64,000 bases of DNA, from positions 1 through 64,000 of the forward strand of contig NZ_CADIJV010000017.1 in assembly GCF_902859765.1 (NCBI RefSeq). Reading direction: 5' to 3'. The first letter of the stretch is position 1. Each line of letters begins with the position of its first letter. The translations under genes were made by a program, and so were the position numbers. The notes below the pieces were generated by a model, which had not been told where the DNA came from, made no database searches, and saw only the letters and a list, made by a program, of their open reading frames with translations. This DNA comes from Achromobacter pulmonis (GTDB lineage Bacteria; Pseudomonadota; Gammaproteobacteria; Burkholderiales; Burkholderiaceae_B). Of this stretch, positions 21,503 to 29,717 are shown in pieces.

Positions 21503-22015
21503 TCACAGCGAGGTGGCGGCGCGGGCGGCCTGGTCGTACAGGCCCGACAGGGCGCGCAGGGTATTGGCCAACTGGTGGCTGGCATCGTCCGCGGCGGGGG
21601 AGTCGATGAAGGGTTGCACCAGGCATTGCTCGCGCACTTCGGCGTAGCGCTGGATAGCGGCCGCGCCGGCATCGGTGGTGGTGTAGATCACTTCCTTGCC
21701 GGTTTTGGCGCTTTGCACCACGCCCAGCCGCTCCAGCTTCTTGAGCGAATAGTTCACCAGATGGGTGTCTTCGACATTGAGCGTGAAGCAGATGTCCGCC
21801 AGTTTCTTGCCGCGGCCGCGATGGAACACGTGGTTCAGCACCAGAATGTCCAGCGAGGTCAGCTCGGGCAGGCCGGCGCAGGCCATGCAGCGGACCATCC
21901 AGCGGTTGAAGGCGTGCGAGGCGATGATCAGGCCGAACTCCACCTCGGACAACTCCGGGGCGGACGAGGCGAGATGAGAGGAGGAAACAATGGCGTCCCT
22001 GACGGAGACAGGCAT
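21503..22015 (-). CDS. MarR-like winged-helix transcriptional regulator
   Basis: A 170-residue regulator resembling the COG5631 'predicted MarR-family' proteins. The winged helix runs from LTSLDILVLNHVFHRGRGKKLADICFTL through the recognition helix (DTHLVNYSLKKLERLGVV) to the wing (GKEVIYTTTDAGAAA). ATG 22015 is used. A TTG at 22039 would add eight residues. It is the first gene of the gsi-like operon, nine bases before the ATPase gene, so it most likely controls transporter expression. An imperfect inverted repeat (22035-22062) just upstream is a candidate site. Confidence 0.82.
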   Translation of the reverse strand: MPVSVRDAIVSSSHLASSAPELSEVEFGLIIASHAFNRWMVRCMACAGLPELTSLDILVLNHVFHRGRGKKLADICFTLNVEDTHLVNYSLKKLERLGVVQSAKTGKEVIYTTTDAGAAAIQRYAEVREQCLVQPFIDSPAADDASHQLANTLRALSGLYDQAARAATSL

Positions 22016-22034
22016 GAGCAGATGGGGACGGATC

Positions 22035-22062
22035 GACAATAAAACGTTGGCGAATTATTGAC
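22035..22062. promoter_or_regulatory. Imperfect inverted repeat before the MarR-type gene
   Basis: GACAATAA (22035-22042) and TTATTGAC (22055-22062) form arms with one mismatch, 12 bases apart, in an A/T-rich patch directly upstream of the regulator-transporter operon. Its position fits an autoregulatory operator or promoter element, but nothing proves binding. Confidence 0.35.
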
Positions 22063-22187
22063 GATTTGTCTATATGCAGGCATCCGGGATAACCCGTGGA
22101 TATAAGGCGGCGGGCGACTCATGGGCAGGGGGCGCCTGGCGCCAGTCCCGGTCCGTGGCGCGCGGCGCCGGGCCGGCGTCCGTCGGG

Positions 22188-22670
22188 CTAGGCGGCGGCA
22201 TCATGCAGCAACCCCAGGTCGGGTGGCCGGTTTTCGATGATGGCTTCCATGCTGAAGAACCCCGTCACCGTGGACAGTTCGAAATCGGTGATCAGCTTCT
22301 GATAGAAGCGGTCGTACCCGGCAATGCCGCGGCAGACCACCTGGATCAGGTAATCCCAGTCGCCGCCGATGCGGTAGAAGCCGGTCACTTCGGGCAAGCG
22401 CTCGACGTGTTTGCGAAAGCCGTCGGCCCATGCCTTGGCGTGGTGGCTGGTGCGGATCATCACGAACACCGTCAGGTCCAGCCCGAGTTCCGCCAGGTTC
22501 ACCTCGGCGCGGGTGCCGCGAATGATGCCGCAGGCGTTCAACCGTTGCAGCCGGCGCCAGCAGGCGTTCTGTGACAACCCGACCCGGTCGGCCAGCTCGC
22601 GCTGCGACAGCGAGCCTTCGCGTTGCAGGCAGGAAATGATATTCAGATCAAACTTGTCAATTTTTTCCAT
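22188..22670 (-). CDS. Lrp/AsnC family transcriptional regulator
   Basis: A 160-residue feast/famine regulator. The N-terminal helix-turn-helix (DLNIISCLQREGSLSQRELADRV, then GLSQNACWRRLQRLNACGII) is followed by the RAM/AsnC ligand domain (VTGFYRIGGDWDYLIQVVCRGI, then TGFFSMEAIIENRPPDL). ATG 22670 is used rather than the TTG at 22682. It is divergent from the PLP enzyme at 22793, with a bipartite palindrome between them. It probably senses an amino acid that is the enzyme's substrate or product and switches that gene. Confidence 0.92.
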   Translation of the reverse strand: MEKIDKFDLNIISCLQREGSLSQRELADRVGLSQNACWRRLQRLNACGIIRGTRAEVNLAELGLDLTVFVMIRTSHHAKAWADGFRKHVERLPEVTGFYRIGGDWDYLIQVVCRGIAGYDRFYQKLITDFELSTVTGFFSMEAIIENRPPDLGLLHDAAA

Positions 22671-22704
22671 AATCCAGTTCAAGCGATCTATTTTTGAGGG
22701 TTTT

Positions 22705-22737
22705 AAGGAAAATTTAGGTGAGGTTTCAAAATTCCTT
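22705..22737. promoter_or_regulatory. Bipartite inverted repeat between lrp-type and PLP-enzyme genes
   Basis: AAGGAAAATTT (22705-22715) and AAAATTCCTT (22728-22737) pair as an inverted repeat with one bulged A, in an A/T-rich divergent promoter region. Lrp-family dimers bind spaced, A/T-rich palindromes of this size. It is the likely site of action of the adjacent regulator. Confidence 0.5.
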
Positions 22738-22792
22738 CCATCGTATGATATTCCGATAACTTTCCCGCCAGCCGTTTCTTCGAATCCTCATC

Positions 22793-24271
22793 ATGTCTAC
22801 CCCCGCGACCCCGGCCGCCACAGGGCCGTTGCGCCAGTTCCAGCTCTCCCTGCAATCCTCCGACATCGTCGCCAGCCTCGCCGACGGGCTGATCGGCAAG
22901 GACGCCGTCATTGAAGGCCCGTTCGGCCTCAAGCCTCTGGTCTACGCCGATTACGTGGCCTCCGGCCGCGCGCTCATGCAGGTCGAACGCTTCGTGCTCG
23001 AGCACGTGCTGCCGTACTACGCCAATTCGCACACCGAAGCCTCCTTCTGCGGCGGCTTCATCACGCGCCTGCGGCGCGAGGCGCGCGCCGTGGTCGGCCG
23101 CTGCTGCGGCGCCGGCGACGAACACGCCGTGATCTTCTCCGGCTCGGGCGCCACCCAGGGCATCAACCGCCTGGTGCACCTGTTCGGTGTGCCGGCCGCG
23201 CTGGCCGCCGGCCGCAAGGTGCGCGTGGTCATAGGGCCATACGAACACCATTCCAACATCCTGCCGTGGCGCGAATGCGGCGCCGACATCGTCGTGCTGG
23301 CGGAAAGCCCGCAGGGCGGCCCGGACCTGGGCGAGCTGGACGCCGCGCTGCAGGCGCCGGACGGCACGCTGGTCATCTGCGCGCTGTCGGCCGCCTCCAA
23401 CGTCACCGGCATCGTCGCCGACGTCCCGGCCATCACCCGCCGCGTCAAGCGCGCCGGCGCCCGGATGATCTGGGACTACGCCGGCGGCGCGCCGTACCTG
23501 GACATCCGCATGACGCCCGCGGCCGATGCGCCGATCGACGCCATCGTGTTCTCGCCGCACAAGTTCATCGGCGGTCCCGGCGCCTCCGGCATCCTGATCG
23601 TGCGCCGCGATGCCGTGGTCGCCGCCACGCCCACCTTCCCGGGCGGCGGCACCGTCAAGTTCGTCTCGCCTACGGCCCACGACTACAGCGCCAGCCTCGA
23701 GGCGCGCGAAGAGGCCGGCACGCCCAATGTGGTGGGCGACATCCGCGCCGCGCTGGTGCTGCTGGTCAAGGAGGCGCTTGGCGCCGACCTGATGGCGCGG
23801 CGCAATGCCGCCTTCGTGCAGCGCGCGCTGGCCCGCTGGCAGGACGATCCCCGCCTCGAACTGCTGGGGTCATTGCGCGCGCCGCGCCTGCCGATCTTCT
23901 CGTTCCGCGTGCGCAACGGCCAGGGCGGCTACGTGCACCAGCAACTGGTCACGCGCATGCTGAGCGACCGCTTCGGCATCCAGGCGCGCGGCGGCTGCGC
24001 TTGCGCCGGCCCGTATGTGCATCAGCTGCTGGCGATCGACGAGGCCGAATCGGCGCGCATGCGCCAGGCCATCCTGGATGGCCGCGAGATCGAAAAGCCG
24101 GGCTTCGTCCGCCTGAACTTCAGTGTGCTGCTGTCCGACGCCAAGGCTGATTTCATTCTCGACTCGGTGCTGGCGCTGGCCGCCGACGCCACCGACTTCG
24201 AAAGCCGCTACGACTTCGATCCGGCCCGCGCGATCTTCTTTCCGCGGGCCGAACCGGCGGCGGTCGCCTGA
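22793..24271 (+). CDS. Class V aminotransferase / cysteine desulfurase-like PLP enzyme
   Basis: A 492-residue PLP enzyme of the aminotransferase class V fold (SufS/CsdA/isopenicillin-N-epimerase-like). The cofactor lysine is K257 in VFSPHKFIGGPGASG. GSGATQGINRL forms the phosphate cup, IGPYEHHSNILPWRE contains the stacking histidine, and WDYAGGAPYLDI carries the PLP-nitrogen aspartate. A cysteine-rich GGCACAGPYVHQL segment lies near residue 400, where desulfurases carry their catalytic loop. At 492 residues it is longer than SufS (about 400). Divergence from an Lrp regulator points to amino-acid metabolism rather than iron-sulfur assembly. The substrate is not known. Confidence 0.85.
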   Translation: MSTPATPAATGPLRQFQLSLQSSDIVASLADGLIGKDAVIEGPFGLKPLVYADYVASGRALMQVERFVLEHVLPYYANSHTEASFCGGFITRLRREARAVVGRCCGAGDEHAVIFSGSGATQGINRLVHLFGVPAALAAGRKVRVVIGPYEHHSNILPWRECGADIVVLAESPQGGPDLGELDAALQAPDGTLVICALSAASNVTGIVADVPAITRRVKRAGARMIWDYAGGAPYLDIRMTPAADAPIDAIVFSPHKFIGGPGASGILIVRRDAVVAATPTFPGGGTVKFVSPTAHDYSASLEAREEAGTPNVVGDIRAALVLLVKEALGADLMARRNAAFVQRALARWQDDPRLELLGSLRAPRLPIFSFRVRNGQGGYVHQQLVTRMLSDRFGIQARGGCACAGPYVHQLLAIDEAESARMRQAILDGREIEKPGFVRLNFSVLLSDAKADFILDSVLALAADATDFESRYDFDPARAIFFPRAEPAAVA

Positions 24272-24288
24272 CGCGGCCACGATGCATC

Positions 24289-24307
24289 GCGGGGGCCTGG
24301 CCCCCGC
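24289..24307. terminator. Palindrome between convergent genes, possible bidirectional terminator
   Basis: A 19-base perfect palindrome, GCGGGGGCC-T-GGCCCCCGC, lies between the stop codons of the convergent genes at 22793-24271 and 24323-24688. There is no T-tract on either side, so it is not a classic intrinsic terminator, but a hairpin of this strength between convergent genes often serves transcription end or 3'-end protection. Confidence 0.45.
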
Positions 24308-24322
24308 TGCCAGACCGCCCCG

Positions 24323-24688
24323 CTATGGTTTCATGTAGGGACCGCAGGTATTGATCCACGCGGTCTTGCGCGCGGCCAGGTTGTCAGACTGGCCCGTCAT
24401 CGCGCGCACGGTGTCTGCGGGAAATTCCCCGCCATCGCGCACGCATTGCTCATAGTCGTCGACCTGTTCGAACGCCATGTCCAACAGGTCCAGCCGGCCC
24501 TGGCACAGCGGCGCGTTCAGCTCTTGCCAGTTGGCCGTCTCGCGGCCTTTCTGCACCGCCACGGCGTCCTGGTAGCGGGCGGCGCTGGCGTCGAACCGCG
24601 CCACGCATTCCGCGGCCGCCTGGGCGGCGCCCAGGGGCAGGGCACAGGTGAGCAGGAGCAACGCGGGCAGGGGGCGGGAAAGGGACAT
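24323..24688 (-). CDS. Small exported protein of unknown function
   Basis: A 121-residue protein with a signal peptide (about 1-24, LPALLLLTCALPLGAAQA). The mature chain of about 95 residues has four cysteines (in AECVAR, APLCQG, YEQCVR and INTCGP) that could form two disulfides in the periplasm. The family is not recognised. The spacing and helical, glutamine-rich character recall LprI/DUF1311-like small periplasmic proteins, but the diagnostic motif is absent. ATG 24688 is used. Confidence 0.7.
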   Translation of the reverse strand: MSLSRPLPALLLLTCALPLGAAQAAAECVARFDASAARYQDAVAVQKGRETANWQELNAPLCQGRLDLLDMAFEQVDDYEQCVRDGGEFPADTVRAMTGQSDNLAARKTAWINTCGPYMKP

Positions 24689-24817
24689 GGTCAAAGTATT
24701 TCGTTGCGGCCGGAGCGCGCGTGTTCTGGGTACCGGTGTGAAAATATCGGATCATTCCCATAGTCACGCCAGCTTGTGTAACGCATATTGCTCTCCCTCG
24801 AAGCAAGAGGGACTGTG

Positions 24818-25426
24818 ATGCGCAAATTGAAATATATCGCCAAGCGGGCGTTGTTCAGGCTGTCGCCTGTTCTGGCCGAACGCTGTGGGGCCCACTTCAG
24901 GCTGGACACCCCGAGCCGCGCGTTTCTCGAAGCGTCTATTTTCGGATATCTGAACCGGCTGGCAGCCGCCGGGCCCGAACCACAGCAACTGCTGTTCCTC
25001 GGCGTGGACAAGCACAATTGGCACTATCCCCGCTTGCTGCGGGCAGACTTCCATTCGCTCGACATCTCGCCGCGCAACGCGGTCTACGGACGCCCGGGGC
25101 GGCATTGGACCGGCGATGCGCTCGAGATGGCGGCGCATTACTGCCCGGACGTCTTCGATGTGGTGGTCGCCAACGGCCTGCTCGGCTTCGGCATCGACGG
25201 TGAGGCCGCCCTGCGTCGCCTGCTGGCGCAATGCCACCAGGTGCTCAAGCCCGGCGGCGTGCTGGTGCTGGGCTACAACGATCTGCCCGAGCGCACGCCG
25301 TTTCCGGTCGTGGTGGACGACGGGTTGGAGGAGTTCGTGCCCGCCATCGACGGCATGACCGCCTCGCGCCACATGGTGGACGACTGCTACCGGCACGTCT
25401 ATTGCTTCTGCCGCAAGCGCGGCTGA
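24818..25426 (+). CDS. SAM-dependent methyltransferase-like protein
   Basis: A 202-residue protein with a Methyltransf_11-like second half: CPDVFDVVVANGLLGFGID (motif IV) and CHQVLKPGGVLVLGYNDLPE (post-motif strand) are typical. The usual glycine-rich motif I is weak (LLFLGVDKHNWHYPRLL), so SAM binding is likely but not certain. ATG 24818 is chosen for the GAGGG site just before it. The frame is open upstream from 24788. The lysine/arginine-rich N-terminus (RKLKYIAKRALFRLS) could associate with membranes. Substrate unknown. Confidence 0.72.
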   Translation: MRKLKYIAKRALFRLSPVLAERCGAHFRLDTPSRAFLEASIFGYLNRLAAAGPEPQQLLFLGVDKHNWHYPRLLRADFHSLDISPRNAVYGRPGRHWTGDALEMAAHYCPDVFDVVVANGLLGFGIDGEAALRRLLAQCHQVLKPGGVLVLGYNDLPERTPFPVVVDDGLEEFVPAIDGMTASRHMVDDCYRHVYCFCRKRG

Positions 25427-25627
25427 CGGCGCGGTCCGGGCCAGGGGGCGCCGGCCCGCGGCGATGGCGTCACTGTGAAAAAACCCAGTTTACCGTTGCC
25501 TGAATCTGGCCTACCGTGCATGACGCATCAATGGTCGCCGACGCCCACGCGAACGCGTCAGGCCGGTCGGCAGGCCAAGGATGGCAAGTTCTGTTTTATC
25601 AACACGTTGCGTTGGAGATGAAAGAGA

Positions 25628-26857
25628 ATGACCGACACCCTCATCCAGGTTGACCTGACCCAGTCCCCCTACGAGAACGAGAAGATTCACAACCGCTGGC
25701 ATCCGGATATCCCGATGGCCGTCTGGGTCAAACCCGGCGACGACTTCATCCTGGAGACCTACGACTGGACCGGCGGCGCCATCAAGAACGACGACAGCGC
25801 CGACGATGTGCGCGATGTCGACCTGTCCACCGTGCACTTCCTGTCCGGCCCGGTCGGCGTCGAAGGCGCCGAGCCTGGCGACCTGCTGGTGGTGGACCTG
25901 CTGGACATCGGCGCCAAGCCCGACAGCCTGTGGGGCTTCAACGGCTTCTTCAGCCGCAACAACGGCGGCGGCTTTCTTACCGACCACTTCCCGCATGCGC
26001 AGAAGTCCATCTGGGATTTCCACGGCATGTTCACGTCGTCGCGCCACATCCCGGGCGTCAGCTTCGCCGGCCTGATCCATCCCGGTCTGATCGGATGCCT
26101 GCCCGACAAGAAGCTGCTGGATACCTGGAACCAGCGCGAGCAGGCGCTGATCGACACCGACCCCAACCGCGTGCCGCCGCTGGCCAACCCGCCGGCGCCC
26201 AAGACGGCGCACATGGGCGCGCTGCAAGGGGCCGAGCGCGACCGCGCGGCGGCCGAGGGCGCGCGCACCGTGCCGCCGCGCGAGCACGGCGGCAACTGCG
26301 ACATCAAGGACCTGTCGCGCGGCGCGCGGGTGTTCTTCCCGGTCTACGTCAAAGGCGGCGGGCTGTCGGTGGGCGACCTGCATTTCTCGCAGGGGGATGG
26401 CGAGATCACGTTCTGTGGCGCCATCGAGATGGCCGGCTGGGTGCACATGCGCGTTACGCTGATCAAGGGCGGCATGGACAAGTACGCCATCCGCAATCCG
26501 ATCTTCAAGCCCAGCCCGATCACGCCGGCCTACAAGGACTTCCTGATCTTCGAAGGCATCTCGGTGGACGAGGGCGGCAAGCAGCACTACCTGGACGTGA
26601 ACGTGGCCTATCGCCAGGCCTGCCTGAACGCCATCGAATACCTGAAGAAATTCGGCTACTCGGGGGCGCAGGCCTATTCGCTCCTGGGCTGCGCGCCGGT
26701 GCAGGGGCACATCAGCGGGGTGGTGGACATTCCCAACTCCTGCGCCACGCTGTGGCTGCCGACCGAGATCTTCGACTTCGACATCCAACCGTCGGCGTCG
26801 GGACCGGTCCAGCACATCAAGGGCGGCGTCGACATGCCCCTGTCGCGCGACCGCTGA
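25628..26857 (+). CDS. fmdA: Formamidase (acetamidase/formamidase family)
   Basis: A 409-residue cytoplasmic amidase that hydrolyses formamide to formate and ammonia. The sequence is highly typical of FmdA: FHNRWHPDIP-type N-terminus (HNRWHPDIPMAVWVKPGDD), LVVDLLDIGAKPDSLWGFNG, REHGGNCDIKDLSRGARVFFPV, FSQGDGEITFCGAIEMAG and the AYSLLGCAPVQGHISGVVDIPN end. An AAAGAGA site precedes the ATG. fmdB follows 22 bases later. The pair probably serves nitrogen supply from amides, perhaps downstream of cyanide or histidine breakdown. No transporter gene is adjacent. Confidence 0.94.
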   Translation: MTDTLIQVDLTQSPYENEKIHNRWHPDIPMAVWVKPGDDFILETYDWTGGAIKNDDSADDVRDVDLSTVHFLSGPVGVEGAEPGDLLVVDLLDIGAKPDSLWGFNGFFSRNNGGGFLTDHFPHAQKSIWDFHGMFTSSRHIPGVSFAGLIHPGLIGCLPDKKLLDTWNQREQALIDTDPNRVPPLANPPAPKTAHMGALQGAERDRAAAEGARTVPPREHGGNCDIKDLSRGARVFFPVYVKGGGLSVGDLHFSQGDGEITFCGAIEMAGWVHMRVTLIKGGMDKYAIRNPIFKPSPITPAYKDFLIFEGISVDEGGKQHYLDVNVAYRQACLNAIEYLKKFGYSGAQAYSLLGCAPVQGHISGVVDIPNSCATLWLPTEIFDFDIQPSASGPVQHIKGGVDMPLSRDR

Positions 26858-26879
26858 GCCCCGCGCGAAGGAGACCGAC

Positions 26880-27212
26880 ATGCCCATGTATGACTACGCC
26901 TGTGCCGACTGCGGCGAGTTCGCGGCCTTGCGGCCGCTCGCGCAATGGCGCGATCCGGCCGACTGCCCGCGCTGCGGCGCCGCTTCGAGCCGCATCGTCG
27001 GCGGCGCGCCCGCGATCTCGGCGCTGTCCTCGGCCGTCAACCGCGCCCATGCCGCCAACGAGCGCAGCGCCAACGAACCGCGCAGCTCGCGTTCGGGCCA
27101 CGGCTTGAACTGCGGCTGTTGTGCGGGCGCACGCAAGTCCGGCAAGACGCGCACCGCGGCCGATGGCGCCAAGTCCTTTGCCGGCGCCCGGCCCTGGATG
27201 ATCAGCCACTGA
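26880..27212 (+). CDS. fmdB: FmdB family zinc-ribbon protein
   Basis: A 110-residue protein of the FmdB/CxxC_CxxC_SSSS family: MPMYDYACADCGEF then DCPRCGAASSRIVGG gives the two CxxC knuckles of a zinc ribbon. A second cysteine cluster, NCGCCAG, appears near residue 77. FmdB was named as a putative regulator of formamidase/amidase genes in Methylophilus, though direct evidence is thin. The gene follows fmdA closely on the same strand. Confidence 0.9.
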   Translation: MPMYDYACADCGEFAALRPLAQWRDPADCPRCGAASSRIVGGAPAISALSSAVNRAHAANERSANEPRSSRSGHGLNCGCCAGARKSGKTRTAADGAKSFAGARPWMISH

Positions 27213-27225
27213 GGCGCGCGGGTTG

Positions 27226-27264
27226 CCGCCGATGGCGCCCGGTTTGCCGGGCCGTCATCGGCGG
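27226..27264. terminator. Long hairpin after fmdB, between convergent genes
   Basis: CCGCCGATG (27226-27234) pairs with CATCGGCGG (27256-27264), and inside it CCCGG (27238-27242) pairs with CCGGG (27247-27251) around a TTTG loop. The hairpin is very stable and lies between the ends of convergent fmdB and the solute-binding-like gene. No T-run follows. It probably marks a bidirectional transcript end. Confidence 0.55.
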
Positions 27265-27362
27265 ATTGCGCCGGCCGGCGCGCGGCCGGCCGACAGGGCC
27301 GCGCGCGACACGACCCGGGTGGCATCCAGGCCAGAGGGCCGCTGGCGTGGCCCGGCATCCCT

Positions 27363-28109
27363 TTATTGCGGCGCCGCGTCCAGCGGCGCCACCGCGGCGC
27401 CCTGGATTTTGTGGCGCGCCAGGGCCTCGGCGACGAAGCCGCTTTTCTTCATGGCTTCGACAAAGGCGGCCAGGTAGGCGCTGGCCTTGGCGCCGCGGCG
27501 CTTGGGCACGCCCATGGCCTGGCGGATCAGCATGAAATGGCCGTCCAGCAGGCGCAGGCCGCCCAGGCGTTGCGCATCGGCCTGCAACTGCTGCCTGACC
27601 CCGGCCGCCACTTCCATGTTTTCCTTGACGAAGGTGTCGACCACGGCGGGCGAGGTGGGCGCGCGGAACAACTCGGCGTGCTTGATCTCGCGCGTCAGGT
27701 ACAGGTCATAGGCGCTGCCCTTGCCGACCACCACGCGCTGGCCGGCGCGGTCCACCTCTTCCATGCGGGTGATGGGGGAATCATCGCGCACCAGGTAGGC
27801 GCCTTCGATCACCACGTACGGCGCGGTGAAGGCGATCTGTTCGCCGCGCAGCGGATCGATCGCGAAAAAGCCCACGTCGGCCTGCTCGGCGGCGACCGCG
27901 TTGACCGATTCGCCGGCGGACTTGAACACCACCAGCTCCAGCTTCACGTCCAGCCGGCGGGCCAGTTCGGTGGCCAGGTCGACCGACACGCCGCCGGGCG
28001 CGCCGGTTTCCGGGTGGGTATTGGCGAGGATGGGGTTGCCCAGGTTGATGGAGGCGCGCAGCACGCCGGTCGGGGCAAAGGCGTCGAGCAGTTCGTGATC
28101 GGTCTTCAT
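27363..28109 (-). CDS. Solute-binding protein family 3-like, without signal peptide
   Basis: A 248-residue protein of the amino-acid-type periplasmic-binding fold (SBP_bac_3). Recognisable parts are LRASINLGNPILANTHPETG, SVDLATELARRLDVKLELV, the ADVGFFAIDPLRGEQIAFTAPY hinge region, GKGSAYDLYLTR and a C-terminal YLAAFVEAMKKSGFVAEAL. No signal peptide is seen at ATG 28109 (MKTDHELLDAF), nor in the short in-frame extension to 28139. It should therefore stay in the cytoplasm, where relatives act as sensors or enzymes such as cyclohexadienyl-dehydratase-like proteins. No permease or ATPase is adjacent. Confidence 0.8.
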   Translation of the reverse strand: MKTDHELLDAFAPTGVLRASINLGNPILANTHPETGAPGGVSVDLATELARRLDVKLELVVFKSAGESVNAVAAEQADVGFFAIDPLRGEQIAFTAPYVVIEGAYLVRDDSPITRMEEVDRAGQRVVVGKGSAYDLYLTREIKHAELFRAPTSPAVVDTFVKENMEVAAGVRQQLQADAQRLGGLRLLDGHFMLIRQAMGVPKRRGAKASAYLAAFVEAMKKSGFVAEALARHKIQGAAVAPLDAAPQ

Positions 28110-28221
28110 GGCTTCCTTTGTTGGAGGCGCGGCGCCCATGGCGGGGCGGGCGGCGCGGCGGGTGCTGCGGCAGAGAATAGCCGGAAGCGGGAGGCTTGCG
28201 GGCGGCCGGCGCGGCGGCGCG

Positions 28222-28641
28222 CTAGTGCGCGCGCCGCAGGATGTAGTGCGGCGCCAGCGGCCCGGTGGGGCGGGTGCCGTCGCGGTACAGCATGATCACC
28301 TGGTTTTCGGCGATGAAGTAACGCTGGCTGTCACCCGAGGCGTCCAGGCGGATGGTGCTGCCGTCGGACTCCCAGCTGAAGGTGCCGGCCACCGCTTCGG
28401 GTTGCGGCTGACGGTCCAGGTACTGCGTGGTGCGCTCGTAGCGGCCATCCTTCATCAGCGTCAGGCGGGTGCGGATGCCGGGGCAGTCGGCGCAGGGCAG
28501 GGTGCCTTCGTAGCTGCCGGGCCAGTCGAGCGAATCGCGCGCGGTGTGGCTGTCCACGGGCACGGCGGACGTGTGGCGGGAGGGGGCGCAGCCGGCAAGC
28601 AGGGCGACGGTCAGGGTGCAGGTCAGGGTGGTTTTCATCAT
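28222..28641 (-). CDS. NlpE-like lipoprotein (copper resistance/envelope stress N-terminal domain)
   Basis: A 139-residue lipoprotein. The signal peptide ends in a lipobox LLAGC at about residue 17. The mature protein is essentially the NlpE N-terminal beta-barrel, with WPGSYEGTLPCADCPGIRT containing the characteristic CxxC, then LTLMKDGRYERTTQYLDR. The second domain of E. coli NlpE is absent. In E. coli NlpE senses surface contact and lipoprotein-trafficking or redox faults and activates Cpx. Whether this short form signals is unknown. ATG 28641 follows AGGAG closely. Confidence 0.85.
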   Translation of the reverse strand: MMKTTLTCTLTVALLAGCAPSRHTSAVPVDSHTARDSLDWPGSYEGTLPCADCPGIRTRLTLMKDGRYERTTQYLDRQPQPEAVAGTFSWESDGSTIRLDASGDSQRYFIAENQVIMLYRDGTRPTGPLAPHYILRRAH

Positions 28642-28783
28642 GGCGAGCTCCTGTGTTGCTGTGCGTCCACGATACGGACGCAAGCCCATCCTTGCTGAAA
28701 CGGGATGTAAGGGCACGCGCGGCGGGCGCCCCAGGCCCGCCGCGCTTGTCCCCCGTTCGAACTGGCCCGGCGCCGCGACCGTT

Positions 28784-29701
28784 TCAGCGCGGAGCGCGGG
28801 CCAGCAGACCGGGGTGTGGCGCGCGCGCGGTCAGGATCGTGCCCGACACCGATTCGGTACAGAACAGCGTGCGGCCGTCCTCACCGCCAAAGGCGAGGTT
28901 GGTGGTCGACATGCCCTCGGGACTGCGCCAGACGATCTCCGGCTCGGCGCGGTGGTTGAGCAGCCACACGTAGCCCAGGCCGGGATTGCACACCAGCAGA
29001 TTGCCGGCGCGGTCCACCGCCAGGCCGTCCGGGCCGCTGGGACCGTACGAGGTGAAGAACTGGCTCACCTTGCTGACGCCGCCGTCCGCCATCAGCGGCA
29101 CGCGCCAGACGCAATTGCCGCGCGTCACCGCGAGGTACAGGACCTTGCCGTCAGGCGACAGCGCCACGCCATTGGGGCTGGGCACGTTGTCGAGCAGGCA
29201 ATCGAGCTGGCCACCCGGGCGCAGACGGTACAGCCGGCCGCTGGGATCGTGCAGGCCGCTCTGGCCCTGGTCGGTGAAATAGATATTGCCCTGCGCGTCG
29301 AGGATCAGATCGTTCACGCCCTTGAAGCGCTCGCTGTTGCGGCGGGCCAGGTAGGGTGCGACCTGCCCGCTAGCCACGTCCAGGACCATCAGGCCGTTCT
29401 TGTAGTCGGTGATCAGCAGGCGTTGCTCGTCCAGGAACTTCATGCCGTTGGGCTCGCCGTCGTATTCGACCACCAGCGACCACTGGCGATCGGGCCCGAT
29501 GCGGAACACCCGCCCCCAGGGGATGTCGGTGACGTACAGGTTGCCATGGCGATCGAACACCGGGCCTTCCAGGAACGAATCGACCGGCGCCCCGCCGCGG
29601 TTCGCGTCGGCCCAGTCGCTGCGCTGGTGGCGGCGGAAGCGGTCGGGCATGGCGGTCCATGCGTCCAGTTGCGCCACTTGGGGCGGTTGCAGGAAAAACA
29701 T
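28784..29701 (-). CDS. SMP-30/gluconolactonase family lactonase
   Basis: A 305-residue six-bladed beta-propeller hydrolase expected to open sugar or aromatic lactones with a divalent metal. Metal ligands appear in DSFLEGPVFD (Glu), GVNDLILD and SPNGVALSPD (Asn), and SGPDGLAVDRAGN (Asp). There is no signal peptide. ATG 29701 has a GAGGAG site. It is the last gene of the Bug/lactone operon, 16 bases after a Bug receptor gene, so it probably acts on the compound taken up by that system. Confidence 0.88.
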   Translation of the reverse strand: MFFLQPPQVAQLDAWTAMPDRFRRHQRSDWADANRGGAPVDSFLEGPVFDRHGNLYVTDIPWGRVFRIGPDRQWSLVVEYDGEPNGMKFLDEQRLLITDYKNGLMVLDVASGQVAPYLARRNSERFKGVNDLILDAQGNIYFTDQGQSGLHDPSGRLYRLRPGGQLDCLLDNVPSPNGVALSPDGKVLYLAVTRGNCVWRVPLMADGGVSKVSQFFTSYGPSGPDGLAVDRAGNLLVCNPGLGYVWLLNHRAEPEIVWRSPEGMSTTNLAFGGEDGRTLFCTESVSGTILTARAPHPGLLARAPR

Positions 29702-29717
29702 GCGGTCTCCTCGGCGT

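Noticed and set aside
25520-25621. A 33-codon open frame ending seven bases before fmdA, as a possible leader peptide
   Set aside because: There is no run of regulatory codons, no alternative hairpins and no ribosome site. Such short frames occur by chance.
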